The position numbers and the translations under genes were made by a program. The notes under the pieces were generated by a model. The model was given only the letters and a program-made list of their open reading frames with translations. It had not been told where the DNA came from and searched no databases. Shown in pieces: positions 23,583-35,324 of a stretch of 64,000 nucleotides of DNA. Source of the stretch: Mytilus californianus (lineage: Eukaryota; Mollusca; Bivalvia; Mytilida; Mytilidae); assembly GCF_021869535.1 (NCBI RefSeq), contig NW_026262712.1:113147640-113211639 (forward strand). The letters run 5' to 3'. The first letter of the stretch is position 1, and each line of letters opens with the position of its first letter.

Positions 23583-24340
23583 CTATAAATGTAATTCAAT
23601 ATTACAAAAAATAGATGACTTATATAATAACACTATTCAATTTTCCGTAAACCACCGTCTCTGAATTTAAATGGGTTATTTCATTTTTGTCACTATACAA
23701 TCAGACCGTTGAAGGGATATTCGTCGCTAAGGAAGCTATGTATCAATCACAGCACTTAGGTGTACGATTTTGAAAATAAGGGAATTATAGATATATAAAG
23801 ATATAAAAAAGACGTGGTATGATTGCCAAGGAAACAAATATCCACCAGAGTTCAAATGACGTGGATATAAGCAACTACAAGTCACGATACGGCCTCCAAC
23901 AATGAGCAAAATACATATTTTCTGCTATAAACAATACAAGAAAAAATGAAAATATGGCAAATATTCTTGTCCATTCACATCGGCTTATTCATTTTACATT
24001 TTGTGTGTGTGTATTTTTATTCGATGTTCTATAAATGTAATTCAATATTACAAAAAATAGATGACTTATATAATGACACTATTCAATTTTCCGTAAACCA
24101 CCGTCTCTGAATTTAAATGGGTTATTTCATTTTTGTCTCTATACAATCAGACCGTTGAAGGGATATTCGTCGCTAAGGAAGCTATGTATATAGATATATA
24201 AAGATATAAAAAAGACGTGGTATGATTGCCAAGGAATCAAATATCCACCAGAGTTCAAATGACATGGTATAAGCAACTACAAGTCACGATACGGCCTTCA
24301 ACAATGAGCAAAAAGTATATCTTCTGTTATAAACAATATT
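23583..24340 (+). repeat. Direct duplication of a segment, offset about 446 bp
   Basis: The block starting 'TCTATAAATGTAATTCAATA' at 23582 recurs near 24028, followed in both by 'CCACCGTCTCTGAATTTAAA', 'AGACCGTTGAAGGGATATTC' and then a family A fragment ('TATGATTGCCAAGGAA', 'TATCCACCAGAGTTCAAATG'). The second copy lacks about 57 bp just before the family A part. High similarity points to a fairly recent tandem duplication that carried the repeat along. Confidence 0.88.
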
Positions 24341-24414
24341 AGAAAAAATGAAAATATGGCAAATATTCTATTCGCCTAATCAGTTAAACGCGGAGACGTA
24401 AAATCATTTTTCAA

Positions 24415-24415
24415 T

Positions 24416-24449
<34 letters not shown>

Positions 24450-24452
24450 AGA
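24415..24452. repeat. (CA)n(TA)n microsatellite
   Basis: A run of CA dinucleotides passes straight into TA dinucleotides. Confidence 0.95.
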
Positions 24453-24504
24453 GATGGTTTTTGTTTCAATTTGCAATCTGTAAAAAAAATTCTGTTTCCA
24501 CTGT

Positions 24505-24900
24505 TTGACATTTTTGTTGTTCGCTTAACGTCCAGTGGTAACTTTGTCATATTTATTTTTGGACAACAACAATAAACAACAATGTCAATAGATATAGGTT
24601 CTTACAATTGGATTCACCGGAATGCAGGACAAGACTTTCAGACTGCGGCTGGCAAAATAGGGTATTTCGGACAAGGGCAGGAGATATGGTGTCTTGCAAC
24701 AGACTACATAAGGACCCCTTAATGAGATCTAGAACAAGACGGGAGTTTGCAACTCTTATAACGCTGGACATCCGTTTGAAGTTCTTATTCCGACATTACG
24801 GGGCTGTGTATATATACAACCAAAACAGCCAAAACGGACGTCCTTCTTTAGCCTTGGGTTTACTGCCGGCTTGAAAAAGTCCAAAGGCCTATGTTAAAAA
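24505..24900 (+). repeat. Dispersed repeat family C, partial copy
   Basis: 'GTTCGCTTAACGTCCAGTGG' matches the family C start also seen, on the other strand, at 61.05-61.08 kb ('CCAGTGGACGCGAAGCAACA') and, altered, at 49.31 kb. The following block ('GGCTGGCAAAATAGGG', 'GACTACATAAGGACCCC') is GC-richer than the flanks. Overlapping 72-88-codon frames here are not credible genes. From 24905 to 25560 I saw only AT-rich intron sequence. Confidence 0.5.
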
Positions 24901-25570
24901 AAACCAGCCATACCATAGGGTCGGCCTTATAGAGTTTTTGCGTTACAGCTACATTTAAGTTCTATAAATAACTACATACATGTATATTGCTAATCGTAAA
25001 ATGTTATCGCTATTTTATACATGTAACCAACATAAGTGGTTGACCTTGTCCATTTCCTTATAGAGTGTATACAAATTAAATAACATTGTAAGGGTGGTTT
25101 TAGTTTAGAGATAAGTAGTGAATATTTATAAAAAATAAGATGATGTGTTACATGTATAATTGCCAATGAGACCAGAGACCATATGGCATAGAAGCCAGAG
25201 ACCAAATGACATAGAAGTTAACAACTATTAAGGTAATTTTTGCTTAGCAATTTTTAAATGATTTTTGTCTGAAAATTCGTTATAACTTTACATCTCCTTT
25301 TGTCAATTGGAGTAGGTACAAAACTATAGTGTTACAAATTGCTTACTTAGAAGACTAATCATCAAGTTAATTCGGTCAAGCGGAAAGAGATACAATGTAC
25401 CTTTTTTGTACTTACCTAAAGTTTCCTCTGTCAAACATACTTTAAACTTTAAATAAATATCCTTTTCAAACGCATCTCCGTACTTTTAAAAGCTTATCAA
25501 CTAGTTACTTTTTTCCGCAGTTGAAATTATAAAATAAAAAGTTGAATAAATAAAATGTGTGTAGTCATAC

Positions 25571-25648
25571 CACCACTGAGTTCCCCTGTATTCCTGAGGA
25601 AATGCATCCTCCAAACTTGACACAAACTTATCCGGTATATTTTGGATA
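25571..25648 (-). CDS. Orphan minus-strand gene, exon 2
   Basis: On the minus strand the acceptor is an AT-rich ATTATTATTAG and the frame, after one carry-in base, reads IQNIPDKFVSSLEDAFPQEY and then RGTQ. Phase 2 matches the phase 2 end of exon 1. The best-looking donor (GTATGA, after TGGTG) would leave TG, and joining to exon 3 would make a TGA stop. Using the weaker GTGGTG donor six bases earlier leaves CA and gives an uninterrupted Gln codon. Either the weak donor is used, an extra exon is missed, or the allele is defective. The coding character is convincing; the 3' end is not settled (25571 or 25577). Confidence 0.5.
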
Positions 25649-26170
25649 CTAATAATAATGTAATAAATTTTATTAACCATTCAAAATTATGAATATAAAA
25701 ACACGGAAGTTAGATCTATTCTGTTAGTTTAAATCAAACGTGACTTTATATTTTGCATTCCCGGAATTTTAAGTGTAGATTATTGTCTTGAAATATTTAT
25801 ATTCAATGTTTTCAACGGTTTATTAAAGTCTCATCTCTCAACAAGTACAATCGATATTTATACATTGCAAAACAATATTAAATAAAATGAGAGCCATTCT
25901 ATACAGAATTATAAGAGACTATTAAAATGCATAGATATAATACATTAAACAATATGGAATAAAATACTATTTACAATATATACAATTTCTACGTCTTCTT
26001 AAAATCAAATAACAGGTTTTGGCACACACACGTATCATATTTACATCTGAGAATAAAAACACTAACTTTTGGTTATCATCTAAAGTATCAAAATTTTCAT
26101 TAGAAGTTTCAGCAACATAATATAAAAGGTTTCTAAAATCGTCATATAGAGGACATCTTAATAAAACATG

Positions 26171-26290
26171 TACTGACATGATCAACCGACCGACGCATGA
26201 ACTGACATGATCAACCGACCGACGCATGTTCTGACATGATCAACCGACCAAACACATGTACTGATATGATCAACCGACCGACGAATGTAT
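26171..26290 (+). repeat. 29-30-bp tandem array, four copies
   Basis: The unit is CTGACATGATCAACCGACCG followed by ACGCATG and two or three variable bases. It lies 45 bp before the 31-bp array and is unrelated to it in sequence. Confidence 0.9.
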
Positions 26291-26335
26291 CATGTTGATA
26301 CCCTGATACAAACTGTTAAAATATTAACTTGTCTC

Positions 26336-28362
26336 AGACTTTAGTTTTCTATGTAGTTTGTAGACTGGTGTTTGCCTTTCTATGTAGTTTGTAAACTGGT
26401 GTTTGCCTGTCTATGAAGTTTGTAGACTGGTGTTTGCCTTTCTATGTAGTTTGTAGACTGGTGCTTGACTTTCTATGTAATTTGAAGACTGGTGTTTGCC
26501 TTTCTATGTAGTTTGTAGACTGGTGTTTGCCTTTCTATGTAGTTTGTAGACTGGTGCTTGCCTTTCTGTGTAGTTTGTAGACTGGTGCTTGCCTGTCTAT
26601 GTAGTTTGTAGACTGGTGCTTGCCTTTCTATGTAATTTGTAGACTGGTGTTTGCCTTTCTTTGTAGTTTGTAGACTGGTGTTTGCCTTTCTATGTAGTTT
26701 GTAGACTGGTGCTCGCCTTTCTATGTAGTTTGTAGACTGGTGCTTGCCTTTCTATGTAGTTTGTAGACTGATGGTTGCCTTTGTATGTAGTTTGTAGAGT
26801 GGTTTTTGCCTTTCTATGTAGTTTGTAGACTGATGGTTGCCTTTGTATGTAGTTTGTAGAGTGGTTTTTGCCTTTCTATGTAGTTTGTAGAGTGGTTTTT
26901 GCCTTTCTATGTAGTTTGTAGACTGATGGTTGCCTTTGTATGTAGTTTGTAGAGTGGTTTTTGCCTTTCTATGTAGTTTGTAGACTGGTTTTTGCCTTTC
27001 TATGTAGTTTGTAGACTGGTGTTTGCCTTTTCATGTAGTTTGTCGACTGGTGTTTGCCTTTTTATGTAGTTTGTAGACTTGTGTTTGTCTTTCTATGTAG
27101 TTTGTAGACTGGTGCTTGCCTTTCCATGTAGTTTGTAGACTGGTGTTTACCTTTCTATGTAGTTTGTAGACTGATGGTTGCCTTTGTATGTAGTTTGTAG
27201 AGTGGTTTTTGCCTTTGTATGTAGTTTGTAGAGTGGTTTTTGCCTTTCTATGTAGTTTGTAGACTGATGGTTGCCTTTGTATGTAGTTTGTAGAGTGGTT
27301 TTTGCCTTTCTATGTAGTTTGTAGAGTGGTTTTTGCCTTTCTATGTAGTTTGTAGACTGATGGTTGCCTTTGTATGTAGTTTGTAGAGTGGTTTTTGCCT
27401 TTCTATGTAGTTTGTAGACTGATGGTTGCCTTTGAATGTAGTTTGTAGAGTGGTTTTTGCCTTTCTATGTAGTTTGTAGAGTGGTTTTTGCCTTTCTATG
27501 TAGTTTGTAGACTGATGGTTGCCTTTGTATGTAGTTTGTAGAGTGGTTTTTGCCTTTCTATGTAGTTTGTAGACTGATGGTTGCCTTTGTATGTAGTTTG
27601 TAGAGTGGTTTTTGCCTTTCTATGTAGTTTGTAGACTGTTGGTTGCCTTTGTATGTAGTTTGTAGAGTGGTTTTTGCCTTTCTATGTAATTTGTAGACTG
27701 ATGGTTGCATTTGTATGTAGTTTGTAGAGTGGTTTTTGCCTTTCTATGTAGTTTGTAGACTGTTGGTTGCCTTTGTATGTAGTTTGTAGAGTGGTTTTTG
27801 CCTTTCTATGTAGTTTGTAGACTGATGGTTGCATTTGCATGTAGTTTGTAGACTGGTTTTTGCCTTTCTATGTAGTTTGTAGACTGATGGTTGCCTTTGT
27901 ATGTAGTTTGTAGACTGGTTTTTGCCTTTCTATGTAGTTTGTAGACTGATGGTTGCCTTTGTATGTAGTTTGTAGAGTGGTTTTTGCCTTTCTATGTAGT
28001 TTGTAGACTGATGGTTGCCTTTGTATGTAGTTTGTAGAGTGGTTTTTGCCTTTCTATGTAGTTTGTAGACTGATGGTTGCCTTTGTATGTAGTTTGTAGA
28101 GTGGTTGTTGCCTTTCTATGTAGTTTGTAGACTGATGGTTGCCTTTGTATGTAGTTTGTAGAGTGGTTTTTGCCTTTCTATGTAGTTTGTAGACTGATGG
28201 TTGCCTTTGTATGTAGTTTGTAGAGTGGTTTTTGCCTTTCTATGTAGTTTGTAGACTGATGGTTGCCTTTGTATGTAGTTTGTAGACTGGTTTTTGCCTT
28301 TCTATGTAGTTTGTAGAGTGGTTTTTGCCTTTCTATGTAGTTTGTTTGCCTTTCTATGTAGT
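26336..28362 (+). repeat. 2-kb minisatellite, 31-bp units with 62-bp dimer structure
   Basis: About 65 units of CTTTCTATGTAGTTTGTAGA followed by CTGGTGTTTGC. From about 26.76 kb onward two diverged monomers alternate: one with TTTGTATG, GAGTGG and TTTTTGCC, the other with TTTCTATG, GACTGATGG and TTGCC. This makes a 62-bp higher-order unit repeated about 20 times, with occasional monomer insertions. Stops in all frames exclude coding. It is in intron 1 of the orphan gene. Confidence 0.95.
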
Positions 28363-28445
28363 TTTTCGTTTTTTGTCATCATGATGGTTTTGTCGATTTA
28401 TTTTCGACTTCTGAATTTTGATTGTCCCTTTGCTAACTTTCGCTT
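28363..28445 (-). repeat. Dispersed repeat family B, small worn fragment
   Basis: 'TTTTTCGTTTTTTGTCATCA' and the following pyrimidine-rich words match the reverse complement of family B (compare 52.80 kb). It abuts the end of the 31-bp array. From here to 29.52 kb only AT-rich intron sequence, including a poly-A tract near 28477-28491, was seen. Confidence 0.4.
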
Positions 28446-29529
28446 CTCTTTGAGTACATAAAAAATCCCCAAAAAGAAAAAAAAAAAAAAACAGCAAATA
28501 AACAAAACTAAAAAGAAAAAAAGCAAAGACAAAAAACATTTAAAAATCATCATCAAATTACAAAACAAAAAAGAAAGCTTCCAACTGCCTCCCACTTAAA
28601 ATTCATCACTACCGACACATGTGTTATATTAAGTACAGAACCAAATTACTTAGGAGTATTGTCAGGTGCCAAAGGAAATACACAAAAAAACTACGTCTTG
28701 TTTCCAGGAATCGAAGTTGCTGTTTAAGGAATTTCTGAAGTTGGATGTGAATGCGAGACTGAGCATGAATCGTTTGTGAAACTGTTTAAGTCAAGAGCAT
28801 TTGGTTGACATTCCATTATCAGATAATTAACAGTATGACATAATTTACACTGTGTCATCAAACCATTTAAACCATACATTTTATCGGAAAAAAGCATAAT
28901 TGGTGACTGTATTGAAAAATTGGTTTGTATTTAAATTCAACAAAGTAGTAGTATTAAACGCATAGAAGTAGGAATTCACCATATTTATTCATAGAACTTT
29001 GATCGGCTTTGATATGAATAATTTCACCTCGACAGATTTATTCAATTATTGCTGAATGAATTTAATGTTATTCATCATGTACAAACATTAGGATGCATAA
29101 TACTGTTAGTTGGTTTTTCCTTGCGGGTTAGGAGTTTAGAGTCAATCCTGTTGGCAGGGTTTGAATGTTCGCGGGTTTCTTTTTGGGATTTTTCTTTCTT
29201 ATAAATCAAATTTATTTAAGCGATTTTAATTCAAACGCGAAATTATAAAAAAAATAAACCCCTTGTGGAAATTTTCAACCTTACATACAAAAACATAAGA
29301 CTTAGGTTTCGAACCAAACAGCCTAACAGAACAACCAAATCCTTCGTAAGTTATCTCCACTTGACGAATTTACAACCGTAGTTTCGGTAGAAAATCCAGA
29401 ATTATAAACTGAAGATAAACAAAATTGTAGATTTGTATCAACATCATATAGGTATATTATCATAAAATAAGGATACGTGGTATGTTTAAGAAATAATTCA
29501 TGGAAGCCATAGATTTGTTGGAAATTTAC

Positions 29530-29850
29530 ACATGGCCTCGGCCGTGATATTCGAATTTTATCCTGAGCGTTAGCTATAGTAAGCTATAAAAGATCCCGGG
29601 AGACAATTCAAAAGAAAAATCCAACGGCCAGTTTCATGCTAAAACTATAAACGAAAAACAATTATGGCAGACAACAATCAACGAATTACTGGATTACAGG
29701 CTCCTGGTTTTGGACAGGCACACAAAGAATCAAGCGAGGATAAAACTTTTTGCGATCGCTAAATTCTCCCCTAACCTGGGGTATTGGCATAACAAAACAC
29801 AATGAGGCCTAACTGCAAAATCAATTGAAAAAGCCACATCTTCTTATTTC
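29530..29850 (-). repeat. Dispersed repeat family A, reverse copy with shared 3' module
   Basis: Reverse-oriented landmarks occur in order: AAGCTATAAAAGATCCCGGG, ACAATTCAAAAG, GACAACAATCAACGAATTAC, CAGGCTCCTGGTTTTGGACA, TCTCCCCTAACCTGGGG. The part with CAGGCTCCTG is the module that in other copies precedes family A and also ends Penelope-like elements. Confidence 0.8.
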
Positions 29851-29854
29851 TATA

Positions 29855-32800
29855 TTGACTCAGTAGATTGGTATTTTGCGCAAAAAAATATCTAATAGTA
29901 CTCGCAGTTACTGGAAGCTATAGTTCGTAGCCAATTACAACTTATAAACAAACTATGTCCTCCCAGGCAAAAGTATCAATCAGTACAAACCCAACGAGTT
30001 TAGTGTAAAGACGTCTAATACAGTCTGGGAAAAGCACGACTTTGTAGATAATGGCAGGGATTCGGACCATTACCGAATAGAAATACATGATTAGTTATAT
30101 ACATTAAATTATTAAAAATAAAATCAATATTAGTAACGATAAAGACAGTTGATGACCTTAAATAATAATTTAATTAAAGATCAATAAGTGTTCAACAGAA
30201 GGATTATACAATTATTCAATGGGTCACTTCGTGTTTAGTTAATGTATGGTAATACAGATAACATAAACATGACTGAAACACTTTTCTTCAGAATGATTAT
30301 AAGGAAGGTAACATGGCGGATTTTAAGGTTGCCATTATGACTTGACTGATCATTATAGTATATCGATTTCAGTTTTATCTATTTGCCAAAGACATGTCTA
30401 TCTGATATTGATACCGTTTTTGATATATTCTAACAACTGGACTGGGTGATCACATGTCGGACTATGCGATGTGTATAATTTGTCTAAGCACCGAATCTCG
30501 CTCCGTAGGAGATTCTGCATGTTCTGGTTGGTTCCAATCCCGTATTCGGTCTGTTGTATAACAGAAAAACTAAGGATATGGGGTATCCATCCATGACAAA
30601 AAATCAGAACATGCACTGGACTGGACTATTGATATCAACTTTAACTCAATATATTACCCTTTAGATTTAACTTAACCAACATATACTTCTTTTATTTTGT
30701 TTTGTTTTGTTTTTTTTGACGTAACCATATGTAGCAACACTAACAATTTAACTTGAGACTAGCTCAAGGAATGTTTCACAAGTTAAAGGTAACATGATCG
30801 GATTACATTTCTTAAGAAACCCAGTCAGCATTTCAAGGAAAATTTAAGTGCATTAGTTGTATCATTATACAAGAATTGCATGTTTTCTAAAAATATTAAT
30901 TCACGTCTCCTGAAAATGAAAGTAGTTCAAAGCTCGTGAGACGTATATTTCAGGATGCATTATCTATACTTTTTGAAAATTCTTCAATGAAATTTGGTCG
31001 TGCTTTACTTTTTGTTTTGAATTAATTTGTTGCTGAATGTTGTTTTTTTTCTTTCGTGAAATTGGAGGGGGGACATGAAAGTAAACAAATGTTTTAATTA
31101 CAAACATAATCTATCAAACCCTTATTCTTTTACTGAAAATAACTGCATCACCCACCGTAACTTAAAACCGAAAGTAGGATTGTACCATCTGCACGATTTT
31201 TAAGATTCAATTGTGATATGGTACATTTTGTCACCATGTCATAATTATATATACATGATATATTTGTTTTCTAATAAGAAGCTATAATACGCTGAGATAT
31301 TAACAAAAATGTGCAAATGTGCACCTACCTGTAAAACATGATGACATCAGCAAAACACTATTTCAATGAAGATTTTCCTCCAAAATTTGCAATCCTTTCA
31401 GTAATGTTTTCATATTTTTTTGCACAAACACTATAGCTCATGAATTTCTCCAGGAAAAAGAATAAAAAAACACTCCTTAATTTATGTCTGCATAATATGT
31501 TTAACTTTTTAAAAACACTAGAACTTATTTATTATATAACAATAGTTTAATTTTATCTTTCAAGGTTTTTAAATTGTATTTACCCGGAAGTGTAAGACGA
31601 TATGAATTATGATATGTGTACAGGTATATGTTTTACTTTAACCAATATATATTTTTCAATATCTGGAAATCTCAACATTTTCTTAAGTCGGTTAGATTGG
31701 TGCACCCCCCCCCCCCCCCCAAAAAAAAAGAAAAAAAGAAACCAAACCACTTCCCCACTACGAACCACTTTTCATATTCTTATCAATCATTTGAATTTAG
31801 ACTTAGAAGTCTTTTATAAAGATTTTGTGAATATTAAGACAAATTCTATTAAGTTGCAATTTTATATTAAAAACGTGAACTTCATTTACATAAATTATAT
31901 CTGGTCATGATATTACTGGGGACTCGCAAATAAACAACAATGTCTAGCTGCCTAGCAATTAAGTCAAATGTCCCTAATATCCTTAAACACAACACATCAA
32001 GTGGAAACACAATATAAAGTTGTGGGTAGTTTTAATTGAGGAATATGTCAGCTAATATAAAAAGGGAAAGTTTCAAACAGAGGACTCCGTAAGATTGTTG
32101 ATATTGGACCTAATTCGACGACTTATTTGATTAATCAGCCCACTTTTACCTGATTCTCAACAAAATTTCAGTTACATGTATACTGACTCCATGTTTATTG
32201 TTTAATGTACTGACAGTACAGTTGGAAACCAAACGCTAAATGGTCACACAAGGAGGAGTTATGTATGGATTACAAATCTATCTATGTTTCCTATGACATT
32301 TCCGTCATTTAGTTTAAACATATTTTATTTGTTGAAAGCAACAAAATGGACCAGACACAACGTCAATGTACTCATGACACTATTCTCCTGAATACTATTA
32401 ACAATATTATACTTGAACATTCTTATACATTACACGATGAAAAATTGAAACAAATATACAAAATAATTAGTTGAGAGAATTAAAAAAAAATGAAAAAAAA
32501 AACGACAGAGGTCTGAAAAGAGAAAGCTGAAGAAGATAGCAGGTAGGGTGTGTATTCATGTCTGTTTGTAAAGGTGTGCCATTCTAAGTAAAATTACACA
32601 ACAAGGAATCTTAAAGACCGTTTTATATAGTCCCAACCCTATCAAAAATACTAAATTATTCTGATCTTAAGTTAGTATAACATTAAAAAAACAACAAAAG
32701 ATTTAAGTCTATTAAATTTAATTTAAAAAAAAGGGACGACAGTGATGACCCAACATCCATATTATGAAATTATAAAGTGTTTACAGTCGAGTCTTCTTAC

Positions 32801-33045
32801 AAACAACGATGCATAGCTAAGTCTCTTCTAACGGTTTAAATATGCCATCATACCATACTCTAAGGGCTTACGATACAGTTTCGATCCCACGGTGACTTTT
32901 TTACGAAAATTTGCATACAAGCTATTTTTTACCTGGTCAATTCAAATATGTAATAAACAATATACCTTCATCTGTCATTGTGAACACGACTGTTAGCTTT
33001 ATGTAGCATGAACGCGTTTGGAAAGTAATATGTTTAATTGGGTAT
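29855..33045. other. Intron 1 sequence without assignable elements
   Basis: AT-rich with many short open frames and no convincing exon. A C-run passing into an A-run (about 31697-31735) is the only clear simple repeat. No recognised dispersed family was found, although worn fragments cannot be excluded. Confidence 0.45.
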
Positions 33046-33059
33046 ATTTTCATTGTCTG

Positions 33060-33330
33060 AAAAAACAGACTGGCATCATTCCAGAAAAAACACTACATAG
33101 GAAATTAAAGATTGAGCAACACGAACCTAACCATACATCTGGTGTGAACGCCGTTTCTCACTAACCAAACCAAACACCTGGTGTGACCGCCGGTTTTCAC
33201 GAACCCAATCAAATACCTGGTGTGAACGCCGGTTCTCACGAACCCAACCAAACACCTGGTGTGAACGCCGGTGCTGCGGAAGGTTCTGTAGTTTCTGCTC
33301 TCATTGTGACACCCGTTGATTGTTATTGAT
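33060..33330 (+). repeat. Family B copy containing a 39-bp tandem array
   Basis: The flanks read as family B (GAAATTAAAGATTGAGCAAC, ACGAACC; then GTGCTGCGGAAGG, CATTGTGACACCCGTTG). Between them, from about 33131 to 33271, GGTGTGAACGCCGGTTCTCA followed by CGAACCCAACCAAACACCT is repeated three times plus a partial. The array unit covers the AACACGAACC...CCTGG part of family B, so it grew from inside the element. Confidence 0.75.
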
Positions 33331-33462
33331 TAATTCATGTTAAAGATTAACACATTTTAAGATACGATACGATTGACGTTTCAAAAGATCAACGCAGTCT
33401 ATACGTGAAAGTACTAGTAGGTTAGGCTAAGAAATAGCACTTTTTCTTTTCTTACAAAGCTA

Positions 33463-33700
33463 GGGCCTCGTTGTCTGAGTGGTCTAAGTAGTCGAACTAC
33501 TGTATCACTAGCATGTCAACACTGATATGCGCTCAACTCCGATTTTAATTGACTAGGATTGTCAGATTTCATACCGAAGGTCGGTGGTTCTCTCCGGGCA
33601 CTCTGGCTTCCTCCATCAATTAAAACTGACAACCACGAAATAGCACGATAGTGGTGAAAGTGGCGTTATACACCAACGAATCAATCAACCAATCATTCAA
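33463..33700 (+). mobile_element. tRNA-type SINE with 13-bp target-site duplication
   Basis: The 5' end (GGGCCTCGTTGTCTGAGTGG) resembles a tRNA 5' half with an A-box-like word. The middle holds GGTTCTCTCCGGGCACTCTG and GCTTCCTCCATC, the central domain shared by metazoan Meta-SINEs. The tail is GTGGCGTTATACACCAACGA and degenerate ATCA repeats. It is flanked by the identical 13-mer TCTTACAAAGCTA at 33450-33462 and 33701-33713. Full length (238 bp) and the perfect duplication show one intact retroposition event. No protein is encoded; mobilisation depends on a LINE. Confidence 0.9.
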
Positions 33701-33744
33701 TCTTACAAAGCTATGGTTATGATATTTTGATACATAAAGCTGTC

Positions 33745-35152
33745 TTTTATATAGATATATCAGCATGTCTACTGATGGAACAATTGTTTATATAGATATA
33801 TCAGCATGTCTACTGATGGAACAATTGATATCAGCATGTCTACTGATGGAACAATTGTTTATATAGATATATCAGCATGTCTACTGATGGAACAATTGTT
33901 TATATAGATATATCAGCATGTCTGCTGATGGAACAATTGTTTATATAGATATATCAGCATGTCTACTGATGGAACAATTGTTTATATAGATATATCAGCA
34001 TGTCTACTGGTGGAACAATTGTTTATATAGATACATCAGCATGTCTGCTGATGGAACAATTGTTTATATAGATATATCAGCATGTCTTCTGATGGAACAA
34101 TTGTTTATATAGATATATCAGCATGTCTACTGATGGAACAATTGTTTATATAGATACATCAGCATGTCTGCTGATGGAGCAATTGTTTATATAGATATAT
34201 TATTAATCGAATATTTTTAAGGATTTGTGATTCGTTAAAACTTGATCACATGTACATTTGTATTTGCTCAGTTTGCACGCCAATACTGTTGTGTTTAGCT
34301 TTTCGTAGGTCAAAAACAGCATATTGCACAGGGCATACAGCATGTTACTAAAAATAGATTCTAGAAATCCCCAATTTTACATTGTTCATGCAATAGTTGT
34401 TGATTAATAATATAACAATTGTAGCCTTTGGTTGAGGTCAATACGATGTTATATCGACCCAGAGAAGCATATCGACCTCGGACTTCGTCCTCAGTCCATA
34501 TGCTTCTCTAAGGTCGACATAACCTCGTATCGACCTCATACAAAGGCTATAATTGTATAATATCAGCATGTCTGCTGATGGAACAATTGTTTATATAGAT
34601 ATATCAGCATGTCTACTGATGGAACAATTGTTTATATAGATATATCAGCATGTCTTCTGATGGAACAATTGTTTATATAGATATATCAGCATGTCTACTG
34701 GTGGAACAATTGTTTATATAGATACATCAGCATGTCTGCTGATGGAACAATTGTTTATATAGATACATCAGCATGTCTACTGATGGAACAATTGTTTATA
34801 TAGATATATCAGCATGTCTACTGATGGAACAATTGTTTATATAGATACATCAGCATGTCTGCTGATGGAACAATTGTTTATATAGATATATCAGCATGTC
34901 TACTGATGGAACAATTGTTTATATACTGATGGAACAATTGTTTATATAGATACATCAGCATGTCTACTGATGGAACAATTGTTTATATAGATATATCAGC
35001 ATGTCTACTGATGGAACAATTGTTTATATAGATATATCAGGATGTCTGCTGATGGAACAATTGTTTATATAGATATATCAGCATGTCTACTGATGGAACA
35101 ATTGTTTATATAGATATATCAGCATGTCTACTGATGGAACAATTGTTTATGA
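33745..35152 (+). repeat. 41-bp tandem array, split by an insertion
   Basis: The unit TATATAGATATATCAGCATG, then TCTACTGATGGAACAATTGT and T, repeats about 11 times before 34200 and about 14 times after 34560, with a few short units. Variants alternate TACTG/TGCTG and ATATC/ACATC. The middle 360 bp are an inserted element. Because 41 is not a multiple of three, coding is excluded. The array lies in intron 1. Confidence 0.94.
34201..34560. mobile_element. Foldback-containing insertion inside the 41-bp array
   Basis: The array stops in mid-unit after GATATAT and resumes at ATATCAGCATG, so about 360 bp were inserted with an apparent short ATAT duplication. The right part (34410-34560) is an inverted repeat with arms of about 70-75 bp: AATTGTAGCCTTTGGTTGAG, TTATATCGACCCAGAGAAGC against the reverse complement of GCTTCTCTAAGGTCGACATA, CAAAGGCTATAATTGT. 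The tip is GGACTTCGTCC, itself palindromic. No open frame is present. Confidence 0.8.
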
Positions 35153-35324
35153 TTCTCACATTTGATGCAGTAACTATTCAATGTGATACAAATGCAAAAA
35201 TAAATAAAATGGATTTAAATCGGTCAGGGTTTGGAATTGAATATAATGATTTTCGGTCAATAGAAGAAGTTAACCTTGAAACGTCGGTGGAATTTTTTTC
35301 TTCAAAAAAAAAAACTGTTCATTA
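35153..35324 (+). other. Open frame just after the 41-bp array (unclear)
   Basis: The frame running out of the array continues with NAKINKMDLNRSGFGIEYND and FRSIEEVNLETSVEF, which looks less random than its surroundings. No good acceptor or donor frames it and it ends in a lysine run from an A-tract. I do not call a gene. The remaining 35330-36240 is AT-rich without features. Confidence 0.2.

Noticed and set aside
33463-33540. A genuine tRNA gene
   Set aside because: Only the 5' half resembles a tRNA; the rest is SINE body and tail with flanking target duplications, and no cloverleaf can be completed.
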